Positions 37,389 to 46,873 are shown, numbered from the stretch's first letter. The stretch is DNA of 64,000 nucleotides from Terriglobia bacterium (GCA_020073645.1 JAIQET010000012.1:1-64000), one strand, 5' to 3'. Notes: generated by a model from the sequence alone, not told the origin. Numbers and translations: made by a program.

Positions 37389-38957
37389 TTGACCCTTTTC
37401 TACCTGGGGATGTTTGCAGCGTCACTGCTGCTATCTTTCATTTTCACCAGGTATGTGCGGAATTTGGCGACGGCGCGGGGATGGGTAGCTGCGCCCGCTT
37501 TGGATCGCCATCTGCACCACACTCCCCTGCCAAGATTGGGGGGAGTGGCGATCTTTCTTTCGTTCCTGCTCAGCATCGCCATCGCCCTGCTCGTCGCTTG
37601 GCGGTATCCCCGGCTGAGCTTCGGGTTTTCCGCCAAGACCCTGGTTACCATCCTGCTGCCCGGAGTTCTGATCTTCCTGTTGGGCGTCTATGACGACCTC
37701 CGCACGGTCGGGCCCTACTTCAAGTTCGCGGTGCAGGCGGCAGCCGGGGTGATGTTGTACGCCGGCGGCCTGAGAATCCTGGATTTGCCGGTGCTGTTTG
37801 GCAATCACCACTTTCCCTGGGTTGTCAGCCTGCCTCTCACCATTCTCTGGGTCCTGGCCATTACCAATGCCTTTAACCTCATTGATGGGCTGGACGGCCT
37901 GGCGGCAGGGTCCGCGTTGTTCTCCACCTTGGTGGTCTTTGTTTCGGCGCTTCTAACCCAGTCGGCCCTGGTTTCGGTGATGACCATCGTGCTGGCGGGC
38001 GCGATTCTGGGTTTTCTGCGGTTCAACTTCAACCCGGCAACCATTTTTCTGGGAGATTGTGGAAGCCTGTTTATCGGTTTCCTGCTGAGCGCGCTGGCCT
38101 TGCGAGGGGCGCAGAAAGCCCCGACCATCATCGCGGTGGCCATTCCCGTGGTCTCGTTCGGCCTGCCCATCCTGGAGACCACGCTCTCCATCCTGCGGCG
38201 CTTCATCAGCGGCCGGCCGGTGTTTACCGCGGACCGGGAGCACATTCATCACAAATTGCTGCAACTGGGCCTCTCTCACCGGCAAGTGGTCATTGTCCTC
38301 TACGCGGTGTCAGCGCTGTTTGCCTTGCTCAGCTTGTTCCTGCTGTGGCCGACCGGGAGTACGTTTGGCTTGGTGCTGGCGGTGATTGGCACCGGGATCT
38401 GGATGGGAGTACAGCACCTGGGTTACCTGGAGTTTGGCGAATTGCGACGAGTCGCGCAGCGCACCATCGAGCAACGCCAGATCTTCATCAACAACCTGGC
38501 CATTCGCCGGGCGACGGAAGAGTTGAAGGTCACGCGGGACTATGACCAGCTTTGCCGCATTCTGGTGGCCGCGTTCAGTGCCAATGACTTTGATGGCTTC
38601 GATTTGAAACTGCACCTTCTGCCCGGGGAACTGGCCAGGACCGATGAACTGCGAGTGATTCCGGGCCACGCAGACCAGCCGCATCTGCGCTGGAAGAAGC
38701 CCGGCAGCCGCTTCGCCCACGAAATGGTCAGTGCCTGGAACCTGAATCTCGATCTGGTGACGGCCAAGAGCCGCCGCCGCGGTTCCATGACCATTTACCG
38801 GATGTACAGCGAGCGCCATTTGCAGCTCGACGTGAACCTGCTCACCTCCGTATTCCCAGTGGCGCTGGCCGATGCGCTCGACCGCATCGTCAGCAATGAA
38901 GTGGAAACCGTCCCCCGGGTCGAGCCAGCTGGGCTGATCGCAGCGCAAGCCGGCTGA
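37389..38957 (+). CDS. WecA/MraY-family glycosyl-1-phosphate transferase with long C-terminal extension
   Basis: A 522-residue protein with a TTG start. Residues 1 to about 330 are the polytopic transferase that loads a sugar-1-phosphate on undecaprenyl phosphate: GVYDDLRTVGP, NAFNLIDGLDGLAAGSA, FNPATIFLGDCGSLFIGFLL and HIHHKLLQLG are the catalytic and substrate motifs. Family members usually have 320-370 residues; here about 190 cytoplasmic residues follow (LEFGELRRVAQRTIEQRQ onwards), with no domain I can name. It is followed by UDP-GlcNAc 2-epimerase after 68 bp. It is the best candidate to start glycan synthesis. Confidence 0.87.
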   Translation: MTLFYLGMFAASLLLSFIFTRYVRNLATARGWVAAPALDRHLHHTPLPRLGGVAIFLSFLLSIAIALLVAWRYPRLSFGFSAKTLVTILLPGVLIFLLGVYDDLRTVGPYFKFAVQAAAGVMLYAGGLRILDLPVLFGNHHFPWVVSLPLTILWVLAITNAFNLIDGLDGLAAGSALFSTLVVFVSALLTQSALVSVMTIVLAGAILGFLRFNFNPATIFLGDCGSLFIGFLLSALALRGAQKAPTIIAVAIPVVSFGLPILETTLSILRRFISGRPVFTADREHIHHKLLQLGLSHRQVVIVLYAVSALFALLSLFLLWPTGSTFGLVLAVIGTGIWMGVQHLGYLEFGELRRVAQRTIEQRQIFINNLAIRRATEELKVTRDYDQLCRILVAAFSANDFDGFDLKLHLLPGELARTDELRVIPGHADQPHLRWKKPGSRFAHEMVSAWNLNLDLVTAKSRRRGSMTIYRMYSERHLQLDVNLLTSVFPVALADALDRIVSNEVETVPRVEPAGLIAAQAG

Positions 38958-39025
38958 GGGCTGTTCTCCACTCTTGCTGGTAAAACCAAGTACAATCGCA
39001 AGCTTCGGAGACAACTGCCGGCGCC

Positions 39026-40099
39026 ATGCACATCGTCCACGTGGTCGGAGCCCGCCCCAATTTCATGAAGGCAGCGCCCGTGCTGGCGGCGCTGGCCAAC
39101 GCGGCGGGAGTGCAACAGACGCTGGTCCATACCGGGCAGCACTACGACGCCAACATGTCGGACGTCTTCTTTCAGCAACTGGAGATGCCGGCGCCGGATT
39201 TGAACCTGGGTGTGGGCTCGGACAGCCACGCCGTCCAAACCGCGGCAATCATGGCTGGCTTCGAGCCGGTAGTGATGGATCGCAGGCCCGACCTGGTGCT
39301 CGTCTACGGCGACGTGAACTCGACGATGGCAGCGGCCCTGGTGTGCTCAAAGTTGCAGATTCGAGTAGGGCACGTCGAGGCGGGATTACGGTCTCACGAC
39401 CGCACCATGCCGGAGGAAATTAACCGGCTGATCACGGACCAACTCTCCGATCTGCTGTTTACGCCGTCCGCGGATGCCGATGAGAACCTGCAGCGTGAAG
39501 GCATCAAGCCGGCCAGGATCCACCTGGTTGGGAACGTGATGATTGATACGCTGGTGCGGTTGTTGCCTCGCTGCGCGGAGCGCAGGTCCGCCGATTTGAT
39601 CGGGCCCTATGCGCTGGTGACGCTTCACCGTCCGTCGAATGTGGATGATGGTCCGTGGCTGCGAGCGCTGCTATTGGCGCTGGCGGACCTCAGCCATGAT
39701 GTGGATGTCGTGTTTCCCGTACACCCGCGGACGCGGCAGCGCATTGCAGATCTCGGGCTACAGGCTTTGTCCGACGGCCATCTTCGTTTGCTCGATCCGA
39801 AGCCCTACCTGGACTTTCTGGCCTTGCAGCAGGGGGCTGCGATGGTGATCACCGATTCTGGAGGAATCCAGGAGGAGAGCACGTTCCTGGGCATCCCGTG
39901 TTTGACGTTGCGCCAGAATACCGAACGACCGGTCACGGTGAGCCTGGGGACCAATGTGCTGATCGGCCGCGATATTCCGCGGCTGCAAACGGAAATCCGC
40001 AGGATTCTGGCCGGTGAAATCAAGAAGACCTCCCCAATTCCTCTCTGGGACGGTCACGCCGCGGAACGCATTGCGCAGGTAGTGCTCGGACGCGAATAG
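39026..40099 (+). CDS. wecB: UDP-N-acetylglucosamine 2-epimerase (non-hydrolysing)
   Basis: A 357-residue WecB/MnaA-type enzyme that interconverts UDP-GlcNAc and UDP-ManNAc. Key blocks: VVGARPNFMKAAPVLAAL, HTGQHYDANMSDVFF, VYGDVNSTMAAAL, VGHVEAGLRSHDRTMPEEIN (catalytic Asp/Glu/His region) and ITDSGGIQEESTFLGIPCLT. Length is normal for the family. No UDP-ManNAc dehydrogenase is visible in the window, so oxidation to ManNAcA would need a gene elsewhere. Soluble, cytoplasmic. Confidence 0.93.
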   Translation: MHIVHVVGARPNFMKAAPVLAALANAAGVQQTLVHTGQHYDANMSDVFFQQLEMPAPDLNLGVGSDSHAVQTAAIMAGFEPVVMDRRPDLVLVYGDVNSTMAAALVCSKLQIRVGHVEAGLRSHDRTMPEEINRLITDQLSDLLFTPSADADENLQREGIKPARIHLVGNVMIDTLVRLLPRCAERRSADLIGPYALVTLHRPSNVDDGPWLRALLLALADLSHDVDVVFPVHPRTRQRIADLGLQALSDGHLRLLDPKPYLDFLALQQGAAMVITDSGGIQEESTFLGIPCLTLRQNTERPVTVSLGTNVLIGRDIPRLQTEIRRILAGEIKKTSPIPLWDGHAAERIAQVVLGRE

Positions 40100-40269
40100 G
40101 ATCAACTCAACCGCGAGTTGGTTGCGCGCCCGTTCCCAAGTCCAGGTCAGCGTCAAAGGCCCGCTCGTGGCCGATGTTATCCACAGCCTGAACCAGTGCT
40201 GCTACTTCTTGTGCGCACGAGTGCCAGTTACTTTGCTAATTCTCGTGATTGGCCGGAGGAACTCACTAG

Positions 40270-41103
40270 ATGGGTTGGATGAAACTACAGGACATCAACT
40301 TCCTGTCTTTACAGACGGCGGTGTTCTGCGTTGAGTGCGAGCTAATCAGCGAAAACAACATGCCGAATTGCCTGGCTTGCGGCAGCCAGGCGGTGCTCAG
40401 CCTGTCGCGGGTGCTGGGTGGGTCCTTGCGGGGCCAGCAGACGGCACATTTGATTGAGGATGCCGAACTGGACCGGCTGGTGCGGGAACTGCTGCGGACC
40501 GTGCCGGCATCCCCGGCGCACTCGGCGGAAAACCGGGTACCTGCTTCCTTCGCCGCGTTGGCACCGAGCCGGCACCATGCGCGAGTTGTGAATTCCCCGC
40601 ATCCGACGGTAGCTGTTTCCGGTTCCAGCCGGGAGATTCACCCCGGCGAGATCGATCTGGAGCCTGCCATCAGCGTCATCGCGGAGCGGGCGCAGGCTTT
40701 GACCGGGGCCACGGGCTCGGCCATCGCCTTGCGGCACGGAGACGAGATCGTCTGCCGCGCCCGCACCGGCCGCACCGCGCCGGACCTGGGGGTGCGGTTG
40801 CAAACGGATTCCGGCATTTCCGCGGAATGCGTCCGCACCGGAGAAGTCGTGCTTTGCAATGACGCCGAGAGGAACCCGCGCGTCGACCTGGCCAGCTGCC
40901 GGCGCTTGGGCGCACGATCCATTCTGGTTGCGCCGTTGCGTCACTTTCGCAGGACCCTGGGGGTATTCGAAGTGCTTTCCTCGGCGCCTTACGCCTTCGA
41001 CAACCGTGATGTCGCGACCATGCAACTCCTCTCCAGCATGATGGTGGCAGCCATCTCCCGCCTCTCGAACATGCGGCCGGTGGGGCACCGCCAGTCCGCG
41101 TAG
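40270..41103 (+). CDS. GAF-domain protein with N-terminal zinc ribbon
   Basis: A 277-residue soluble protein. C20-X2-C23 and C34-X2-C37 form a short zinc-ribbon-like motif (VFCVECELI ... PNCLACGS). After a linker, residues about 117-270 are a GAF domain (IAERAQALTGATGSAIAL) including CVRTGEVVLCNDAERNPRV. The GAF is closely related to those in the genes at 41178 and 50908. There is no output domain, so it may signal by protein contact. GAF domains can bind small ligands or redox centres; the ligand is not evident, though conserved Cys residues are notable. Confidence 0.72.
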   Translation: MGWMKLQDINFLSLQTAVFCVECELISENNMPNCLACGSQAVLSLSRVLGGSLRGQQTAHLIEDAELDRLVRELLRTVPASPAHSAENRVPASFAALAPSRHHARVVNSPHPTVAVSGSSREIHPGEIDLEPAISVIAERAQALTGATGSAIALRHGDEIVCRARTGRTAPDLGVRLQTDSGISAECVRTGEVVLCNDAERNPRVDLASCRRLGARSILVAPLRHFRRTLGVFEVLSSAPYAFDNRDVATMQLLSSMMVAAISRLSNMRPVGHRQSA

Positions 41104-41177
41104 AACCGTCGCGCCCTTCCGAGTTCCAATGGGTACTTGCCTTCTGCTGGTGTGGAGTAATATGTAGCAGAATCCCC

Positions 41178-42818
41178 ATGGAACCCCTCGGGACCAAGGC
41201 GGCCTTCGACAGCCCGGAATTCAGGCCCAGTGGGCGCGAGCGGCGCCGGCGGGTGCGGATGAAGGTCCACACGCCCGCCTACGCCCGCATGAACGGAAGT
41301 TCCAGCGGCCCGCTTCCGGACCTTAGTGAGATTCTAGACATCAGCGAAGACGGCATGTGCCTGCAGACGGCTTCGCCCCTGCAGAGCGGGCGCGATTTGA
41401 ACATGTCGCTGGATCTTTCTGAAAGCAATCAGCACATCTCCCTCACAGGTTCTGTGATTTGGACTGACCGGCTAGGACGGGCGGGAATCAGTTTTCCCCA
41501 GATGCCGGACGTCTCCCTGCGCCAGCTCAAGGAATGGCTGTTTGTGAATGCAATGGCCGCGTGCATGAACGCCGCCGCGGAGAGGCCTCGCCAGGAGTCG
41601 CGTGAAGAGACAAACCTGGAGCCCGCCGCGCTGAAGGAGGGAGTGGAACCTCCCGTCCCTCCGGACTACACGTCAATTCTGGCTGGGCTGGCGGCAGTCA
41701 AGCGGGAAGTGGAATCGCTGGGTGTGAATCTGGATCGCGCCCTGCAACTGGTGGCGGAGCGCGCTCAAGGCTTCACGCATGCCACAGGCTCGGCGATCGC
41801 CCTGGTAGAGGGCACCGAGATGATTTGCCGGGCGACTGCAGGCGATGCTCCGGGACTGGGCGCGCGGCTTCAGATTGGCTCGGGGTTTTCAGGCGAATGC
41901 GTGCGCACGGGAATTCTGCTCCGTTGCGAGGATGCGGAGACGGACCCGCGTGTGGACCAGGAGAGTTGCCGGATGCTCGGCATCCGCTCGATGATTGCGG
42001 TACCGATTCGCCTTGGGGATGCCGTAATTGGCCTGTTGGAAGTGTTTGCCCCGCAACCGAATGCTTTTAGCCAGAACGACGACACCGTCCTGCAGCGCCT
42101 GGCGGAAACCATTCTTGCCGTGGTGAATCGCGCAGCCCGTGCCGGGATGGCACAGAGCCGGCCAGTCAAACCGCCTGCGCAACCGGTTGACGAGGAAACC
42201 TCAAGAGAGACGTCCAGCGAAGGCGAGGCGGCGGTTCCGGATCGGCCTGCCTCCTCTCTGCTTCGCAAGATCGTGCTCCTCATGGCCGCCCTCACCTTGT
42301 TTCTGGTTGTGGTCTGGCTGGTTTCCCCCTGGGTCAGATTCATGACTGGGGTGCCGCGAGCCAGCGCCCCGGCCAGATCCGCACCGCAGGCGGCGCCCAA
42401 GCCGCCGGTCACCGTGGCGGACGTCAGCAACCTGGAGGGCCTGCGCAAATTGGCCGAGCAAGGCGACGCGGCGGCGCAATTCGCGATGGGCGCCCGGTAT
42501 GCTACCGGCGAAGAGGTCAAGCAAGACTATACCGAGGCCGTGCGTTGGTTCGCCCTCGCCGCCGAACAGGGTCACGTCAATGCCCAGGCCATGCTGGGCG
42601 CCTACTACGGGGTCGGACGCGGTGTCCCTCAGGATTTCAGCAAGGCTTATTTCTGGTCCATCCTGGCGCAGGCCGGGGGAGACGAAGCCAGCAAATACCG
42701 GATTCCCCTCCTCGTGTCCCACATGAGCCGTGCCCAAGTGATCGCCGCGCAGCAGCAGGCCAACGAATGGCTGAAGCAGCACCAGATCGCCTCCAAACCG
42801 GCACCCGGCATCCGATAG
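41178..42818 (+). CDS. PilZ-GAF-membrane-Sel1 repeat protein
   Basis: A 546-residue four-part protein. Residues about 20-125 are PilZ: an Arg-rich RERRRRVRMKVHTPAYARM segment and LDISEDGMCLQ (D/NXSXXG), the usual cyclic di-GMP motifs. Residues about 185-325 are GAF, with CVRTGILLRCEDAETDPRV. A membrane helix lies near 360-382 (IVLLMAALTLFLVVVWLV). After a Pro/Ala linker, two or three Sel1-like repeats follow (AEQGDAAAQFAMGARYATG, VNAQAMLGAYYGVGRGV). The topology suggests cytoplasmic sensing linked to an extracytoplasmic partner-binding tail. It starts 74 bp after the zinc-ribbon GAF gene. Confidence 0.82.
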   Translation: MEPLGTKAAFDSPEFRPSGRERRRRVRMKVHTPAYARMNGSSSGPLPDLSEILDISEDGMCLQTASPLQSGRDLNMSLDLSESNQHISLTGSVIWTDRLGRAGISFPQMPDVSLRQLKEWLFVNAMAACMNAAAERPRQESREETNLEPAALKEGVEPPVPPDYTSILAGLAAVKREVESLGVNLDRALQLVAERAQGFTHATGSAIALVEGTEMICRATAGDAPGLGARLQIGSGFSGECVRTGILLRCEDAETDPRVDQESCRMLGIRSMIAVPIRLGDAVIGLLEVFAPQPNAFSQNDDTVLQRLAETILAVVNRAARAGMAQSRPVKPPAQPVDEETSRETSSEGEAAVPDRPASSLLRKIVLLMAALTLFLVVVWLVSPWVRFMTGVPRASAPARSAPQAAPKPPVTVADVSNLEGLRKLAEQGDAAAQFAMGARYATGEEVKQDYTEAVRWFALAAEQGHVNAQAMLGAYYGVGRGVPQDFSKAYFWSILAQAGGDEASKYRIPLLVSHMSRAQVIAAQQQANEWLKQHQIASKPAPGIR

Positions 42819-42838
42819 CCATGTTGCGCTGCAGGCAG

Positions 42839-42860
42839 GAGACGCAGCAAGCTGCGTCTC
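42839..42860. repeat. Perfect hairpin before amrS
   Basis: GAGACGCAGC (42839-42848) pairs with GCTGCGTCTC (42851-42860) around two bases. It lies between the PilZ-GAF gene and the radical SAM gene. No T-run follows, so it may be a dispersed palindrome rather than a terminator. Confidence 0.6.
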
Positions 42861-42907
42861 TACAGTGAGGTTCCTCGCTTCCCACCGGGTTTAGAATAAA
42901 GGTAGCT

Positions 42908-44032
42908 ATGGCTACCCTTCGCGACGTCGTTTACGAGAATGTGCGCGAGGGGGAGCTGTACGAGAAGCTCGACCGCAACCGAGTCCGCTGCTACGCCTGC
43001 GGCCACTGCTGTCCCATCCCCGACGGTCAACCCGGTGTCTGCAAAGTCCGTTACAACAAGGGCGGGACCCTGTACGTGCCCTGGGGATACGTAGGCGGCG
43101 TGCAATGCGATCCCATCGAGAAGAAACCTTTCTTCCACGCTTACCCCGGCGCGCTGGCCTACAGCTTTGGAATGCTGGGGTGCGATCTTCATTGTGCCTA
43201 CTGCCAGAACTGGGTCACATCGCAAGCGTTGCGGGACCCGAACGCGGTTTCGCCGCCGCTGGGAGCTTCACCCCAGCTCTTGGTGCAGGATGCCCTTCGC
43301 CAGGGCGCGCAGATTCTGGTGAGCACCTACAACGAGCCCCTCATTACCAGCGAGTGGGCGGTGGCGATCTTCAAGGAAGCGAAGGCCGCGGGTCTCATCA
43401 CCGGTTTCGTGTCCAACGGGAATGGGACGCCACAAGTGCTCGAATACTTGCGTCCGTGGATTGATCTCTACAAAGTTGATCTGAAGAGTTTCGATGACCG
43501 CCATTACCACGAACTAGGCGGGCGTCTCGGGCCGATCCTCGACACGATTCGCCGCCTGCATCAGATGGGGCTGTGGGTGGAGATCGTCACCCTGCTGATT
43601 CCGGGCTTCAACGATTCCGAGGACGAACTGCGCGGGCTCGCGGGTTTCATCGCCAGCGTCTCAGTGGATATTCCCTGGCATGTGACCGCGTTCCACAAAG
43701 ACTACAAGATGGATGATCCTGAGAACACCCGCCCGTCCGACCTGTTGCGGGCCGTGGAGATCGGCAAGAAGGCGGGTCTGCGGTACGTTTATGCGGGGAA
43801 TCTTCCGGGGCACGTGGGCGATCTGGAGAATACGCGCTGCCACAGTTGTGGCGAAACGGTGATCCAGCGGAATGGCTATTTCATTGAGCGCTACCGGCTC
43901 ACCCCGGAGGGACGCTGCCCCGGCTGCAAGACCCCGATCCCCGGCCGGTGGTCGGCGAAGTTCGAGGGACAGATCGCGGATCGTCCTTTCTTGCCGCGCC
44001 GGGCTTCGCGTTTGGTTACAATCCTCAACTAG
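42908..44032 (+). CDS. amrS: AmmeMemoRadiSam-system radical SAM enzyme
   Basis: A 374-residue radical SAM protein of the AmrS type. The N-terminus has CYACGHCCPIPDGQPGVC, which may bind metal. The cluster motif is GCDLHCAYCQNW (CXXXCXXC) near residues 91-98. STYNEPL and KVDLKSFDDRHYHELGG are family-typical, and a C-terminal CHSCGETVIQRNGY ... CPGCKTPIPG forms a zinc-ribbon-like tail. Partners AMMECR1 and MEMO, often adjacent in this system, are not in the window. The reaction is not established. Confidence 0.88.
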   Translation: MATLRDVVYENVREGELYEKLDRNRVRCYACGHCCPIPDGQPGVCKVRYNKGGTLYVPWGYVGGVQCDPIEKKPFFHAYPGALAYSFGMLGCDLHCAYCQNWVTSQALRDPNAVSPPLGASPQLLVQDALRQGAQILVSTYNEPLITSEWAVAIFKEAKAAGLITGFVSNGNGTPQVLEYLRPWIDLYKVDLKSFDDRHYHELGGRLGPILDTIRRLHQMGLWVEIVTLLIPGFNDSEDELRGLAGFIASVSVDIPWHVTAFHKDYKMDDPENTRPSDLLRAVEIGKKAGLRYVYAGNLPGHVGDLENTRCHSCGETVIQRNGYFIERYRLTPEGRCPGCKTPIPGRWSAKFEGQIADRPFLPRRASRLVTILN

Positions 44033-44049
44033 CAGCAAGTTCCAAATAC

Positions 44050-44688
44050 ATGCGGAAACTGCAAATTCTCCTGGTCCTGGTGTTTTTGTGTGCGGCGGCC
44101 GGGTGTTCGCCCCGCGACTTCCTCACCCGGCGGCTGGCTGCCGATCTGATTGCCGGCTCGGATGTCTTCAAGTCCGACCAGGAGTTCTGGCTGCACACGG
44201 GGATCATTTCCAATAAGGATTACTTCTCCCCCGAGTACCTGGTACTGCAGCGCCGTGGCTGGATTACTGGCGCGAATGTGCCCTGCGCGGCGAATAGCGG
44301 TGCGAATACCGCCCCCCGCAATCGGAACGCTGCTCCTTCGGATTGCTGGGATGTAGTGCTGACGCCTCTGGGCGTGGACGCTTTTCGCGACTTGATTCCC
44401 AGCGATGCCCGCGCCTCGCAGTCCTTCAGCGTGCCCGTGGCCAGAAGGGAACTGGTGAAGGTGACCGGGATCAGCAAAAATGACAACGTTGCCGACGTAG
44501 ACTTTCTGTGGAAATGGGTACCAATTAACGAAGTCGGGGCAGCGCTCTATACCGAGGGAGTGCAGTACAACGCTACGGTGGGTTTCAAGCACTACGATGA
44601 TGGCTGGCGGGTAGTGGAAGGCGGCAGCGCGCCGAAGACCAACCAGGGGCTGGATGACGCGTTGAAGAATGCACAGCCCGCGCAGTAG
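44050..44688 (+). CDS. Predicted lipoprotein, function unknown
   Basis: A 212-residue protein. The start at 44050 opens MRKLQILLVLVFLCAAAGCS, a lipoprotein signal with Cys19 as the lipidation site. The mature part contains two further Cys (VPCAANSG, SDCWDVV) that could form a disulfide, and a segment PVARRELVKVTGISKNDNVADVDFLWKW that reads as beta strands. Likely anchored to the inner or outer membrane. It lies 17 bp after amrS, but a functional link is not evident. I do not recognise the family. Confidence 0.7.
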   Translation: MRKLQILLVLVFLCAAAGCSPRDFLTRRLAADLIAGSDVFKSDQEFWLHTGIISNKDYFSPEYLVLQRRGWITGANVPCAANSGANTAPRNRNAAPSDCWDVVLTPLGVDAFRDLIPSDARASQSFSVPVARRELVKVTGISKNDNVADVDFLWKWVPINEVGAALYTEGVQYNATVGFKHYDDGWRVVEGGSAPKTNQGLDDALKNAQPAQ

Positions 44689-44743
44689 CGCTGATTTGCA
44701 CCTCTCGCTGCACCGGTGTATATCTGATTTTCTTGCAGACTCT

Positions 44744-46873
44744 ATGAGAAACCACAAGCTGTTGGCCCTTGTCCTGGTTGTTGTAGTCACATTGCCTTCC
44801 GCCCAAGCCGCCGAGAAGCCCAAGCTCACCTTGGATGAGTTTTTCAACTCGGTGTACTTCACCGCAGTCAAGCTGTCCCCTGACGGCCATGCCATCGTCA
44901 TCGGCACCGACCGCGCCGATTGGGACAAGAACACCTTTCGCGACGATCTCTGGCTCTACCGTGATAACGGACCCGGCGGAGAAAGTCTTACCCAACTCAC
45001 CCAATCGGCCCACGACAGCGCGCCGCAGTGGTCGCCCGACGGCCGCTGGATCGCGTTCCTCTCGGAGCGCAAGGATACTCCGAGCGACGACTCCGGCGAC
45101 GGCTCAGGCGACAAGGACAAAGAAGTTACCCAGCTCTACCTGATCTCGGCCACGGGCGGAGAAGCGTTCCCGGTTACAGAAGGAGAGGAGAAAGTCCACG
45201 CCTTTGCCTGGTCGCCGGACTCCCACTCGCTTTATTTCGCCACGCGTACACCCTGGACCAAGGCACAGAAGGACGCCTACAAGAAAGAATGGAAGGATGT
45301 CGAGCAGTACCGCGCCGCTGAACGTGGGGACATGATCTTCAGCATTGAAGTGGGGGCGGCAATCGCCCGGCGCACCGCGGCTGGTAGCAAGCCCGCCGAT
45401 GACTCCGACACCGCTTCCGACGCCACTCCCGGTTCGCACCCGCTGGCCAGTACTCCCTGGCGCGTGACGCAACTGGTCACGTCGCCGGACGGACACAAGC
45501 TAGGGTTCCTCGGCGGATCGATCTCCGAACGCGAAGAGAAGGTGGGGGAGTTTGAAATCTATTCCATTGACCTGACGACCGCTTCGCCGGACCGGCCGCC
45601 GCAACAGCTTACGCATAACCAGGGTGTCGAAGAGCATCTGCAGTGGGCAAAAGACAGCCGCCATCTCTTCTTCCAGATGACCTACGGGTCGGTGGAAGGG
45701 AAGTACAAGGATTCGCAGACGCGTCTCTACTGGATTGATGCTGACACCGGCGAGGTGCAGCGCTGGGCCGGTGATTTCGACGGTTTGGTGGGTGCGTATG
45801 CTATCGCTCCCGACGGCGGCGTGGTCGCGGCGGGCCGCCTGGGCACCGAAGTCCAGGTCTATGCGGAGTCCAAATCGTCTGCGCCCTTCTCGAAGCAGTT
45901 GGGCTGGATGGGCACGTACGAACGCATCGCGGCGTCGGCACATTCCGCCCGCGTGGCCTTCGTCTACTCGTCGCTAGAAAAACCGACTGAGGTGTACGTC
46001 GCTGACAGCATCGATAAGGTGCAGCAAGCCCGGCCCATCACGGCGTTCAACAAGGTCTTCACCGAGCGCGAGCTGCCCAAAGGCAAGCCTTACCGCTGGA
46101 CCGCCGATGACGGCATAGCGGTAGAGGGAATGTTGATGTATCCACCGGGAAAGTTTGAGGCAAAGAACCTGCCCATGTTTGTATTCATCCACGGCGGCCC
46201 CGATGACGCTGACGGCAACCACTTCGAAGCCGACTGGTACCAGTGGGACCGCCTGGCTGCGACCCAGGGATGGCTCGTGTTTGAACCCAACTATCGCGGC
46301 TCCACCGGCTATGGGGACAAGTTCCTGGCGGGCATCGTGCCTGAGATCGTGTCACGGCCGGGCAAGGACATCCTGGAAGGGGTGGACGCGCTGGTTAAAG
46401 ACGGCATTGCCGACCCGGACCGCCTGACCATCGGCGGATACAGCTACGGCGGGTACATGACCAACTGGCTCATCACCCAGACCACGCGCTTCAAGGCTGC
46501 GGTGACCGGCGCAGGTGCGGTGGAGCACGTCGCCAACTGGGGCAACGACGATACGACCTTCGATGATGCCTACTTCCTGGGCGGACTTCCCTGGGAAGCG
46601 CAGCAGCGGTATCACGATGAAGCTGCGATTTTCCAGATCAACAAAGTCAAGACGCCAACCCACATGGTGGCGGGAGGGGATGATATTCGCGTAGCGGTGG
46701 CGGAAGATTATCTGCTTGATCGCGCCCTGCACGAATTGGGTGTGCCCAGCACGCTGCTGATCTTCCCTGGGGAAGGACACGAGTTGGACAAGAATCCCTG
46801 GCACGGGAAGATCAAGGTGCGCGAGGAATTGAAGTGGCTGGAGAAGTATGGCGGGGTCAAAGCCGCCCCTTAA
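44744..46873 (+). CDS. S9 family peptidase (prolyl oligopeptidase-type), exported
   Basis: A 709-residue serine peptidase. The start at 44744 opens a signal peptide (MRNHKLLALVLVVVVTLPSA, cleavage near AQA). Residues about 30-420 are WD40-like propeller units (KLSPDGHAIVIG, PQWSPDGRWIAFLSE, FAWSPDSHSLYFA). The alpha/beta hydrolase domain holds the nucleophile in GGYSYGGYMTNW near residue 565, an Asp in VAGGDDIRVAVAED and the His in PGEGHELDKNP near 680. It probably cleaves peptides in the periplasm, as dipeptidyl- or acyl-peptidases do. It lies 55 bp after the lipoprotein gene. Confidence 0.9.
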   Translation: MRNHKLLALVLVVVVTLPSAQAAEKPKLTLDEFFNSVYFTAVKLSPDGHAIVIGTDRADWDKNTFRDDLWLYRDNGPGGESLTQLTQSAHDSAPQWSPDGRWIAFLSERKDTPSDDSGDGSGDKDKEVTQLYLISATGGEAFPVTEGEEKVHAFAWSPDSHSLYFATRTPWTKAQKDAYKKEWKDVEQYRAAERGDMIFSIEVGAAIARRTAAGSKPADDSDTASDATPGSHPLASTPWRVTQLVTSPDGHKLGFLGGSISEREEKVGEFEIYSIDLTTASPDRPPQQLTHNQGVEEHLQWAKDSRHLFFQMTYGSVEGKYKDSQTRLYWIDADTGEVQRWAGDFDGLVGAYAIAPDGGVVAAGRLGTEVQVYAESKSSAPFSKQLGWMGTYERIAASAHSARVAFVYSSLEKPTEVYVADSIDKVQQARPITAFNKVFTERELPKGKPYRWTADDGIAVEGMLMYPPGKFEAKNLPMFVFIHGGPDDADGNHFEADWYQWDRLAATQGWLVFEPNYRGSTGYGDKFLAGIVPEIVSRPGKDILEGVDALVKDGIADPDRLTIGGYSYGGYMTNWLITQTTRFKAAVTGAGAVEHVANWGNDDTTFDDAYFLGGLPWEAQQRYHDEAAIFQINKVKTPTHMVAGGDDIRVAVAEDYLLDRALHELGVPSTLLIFPGEGHELDKNPWHGKIKVREELKWLEKYGGVKAAP

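Noticed and set aside
18290-40099. Exosortase/PEP-CTERM association of the glycan locus
   Set aside because: AsnB and two-domain genes often go with exosortase systems, but no exosortase or PEP-CTERM tail is visible in the window.
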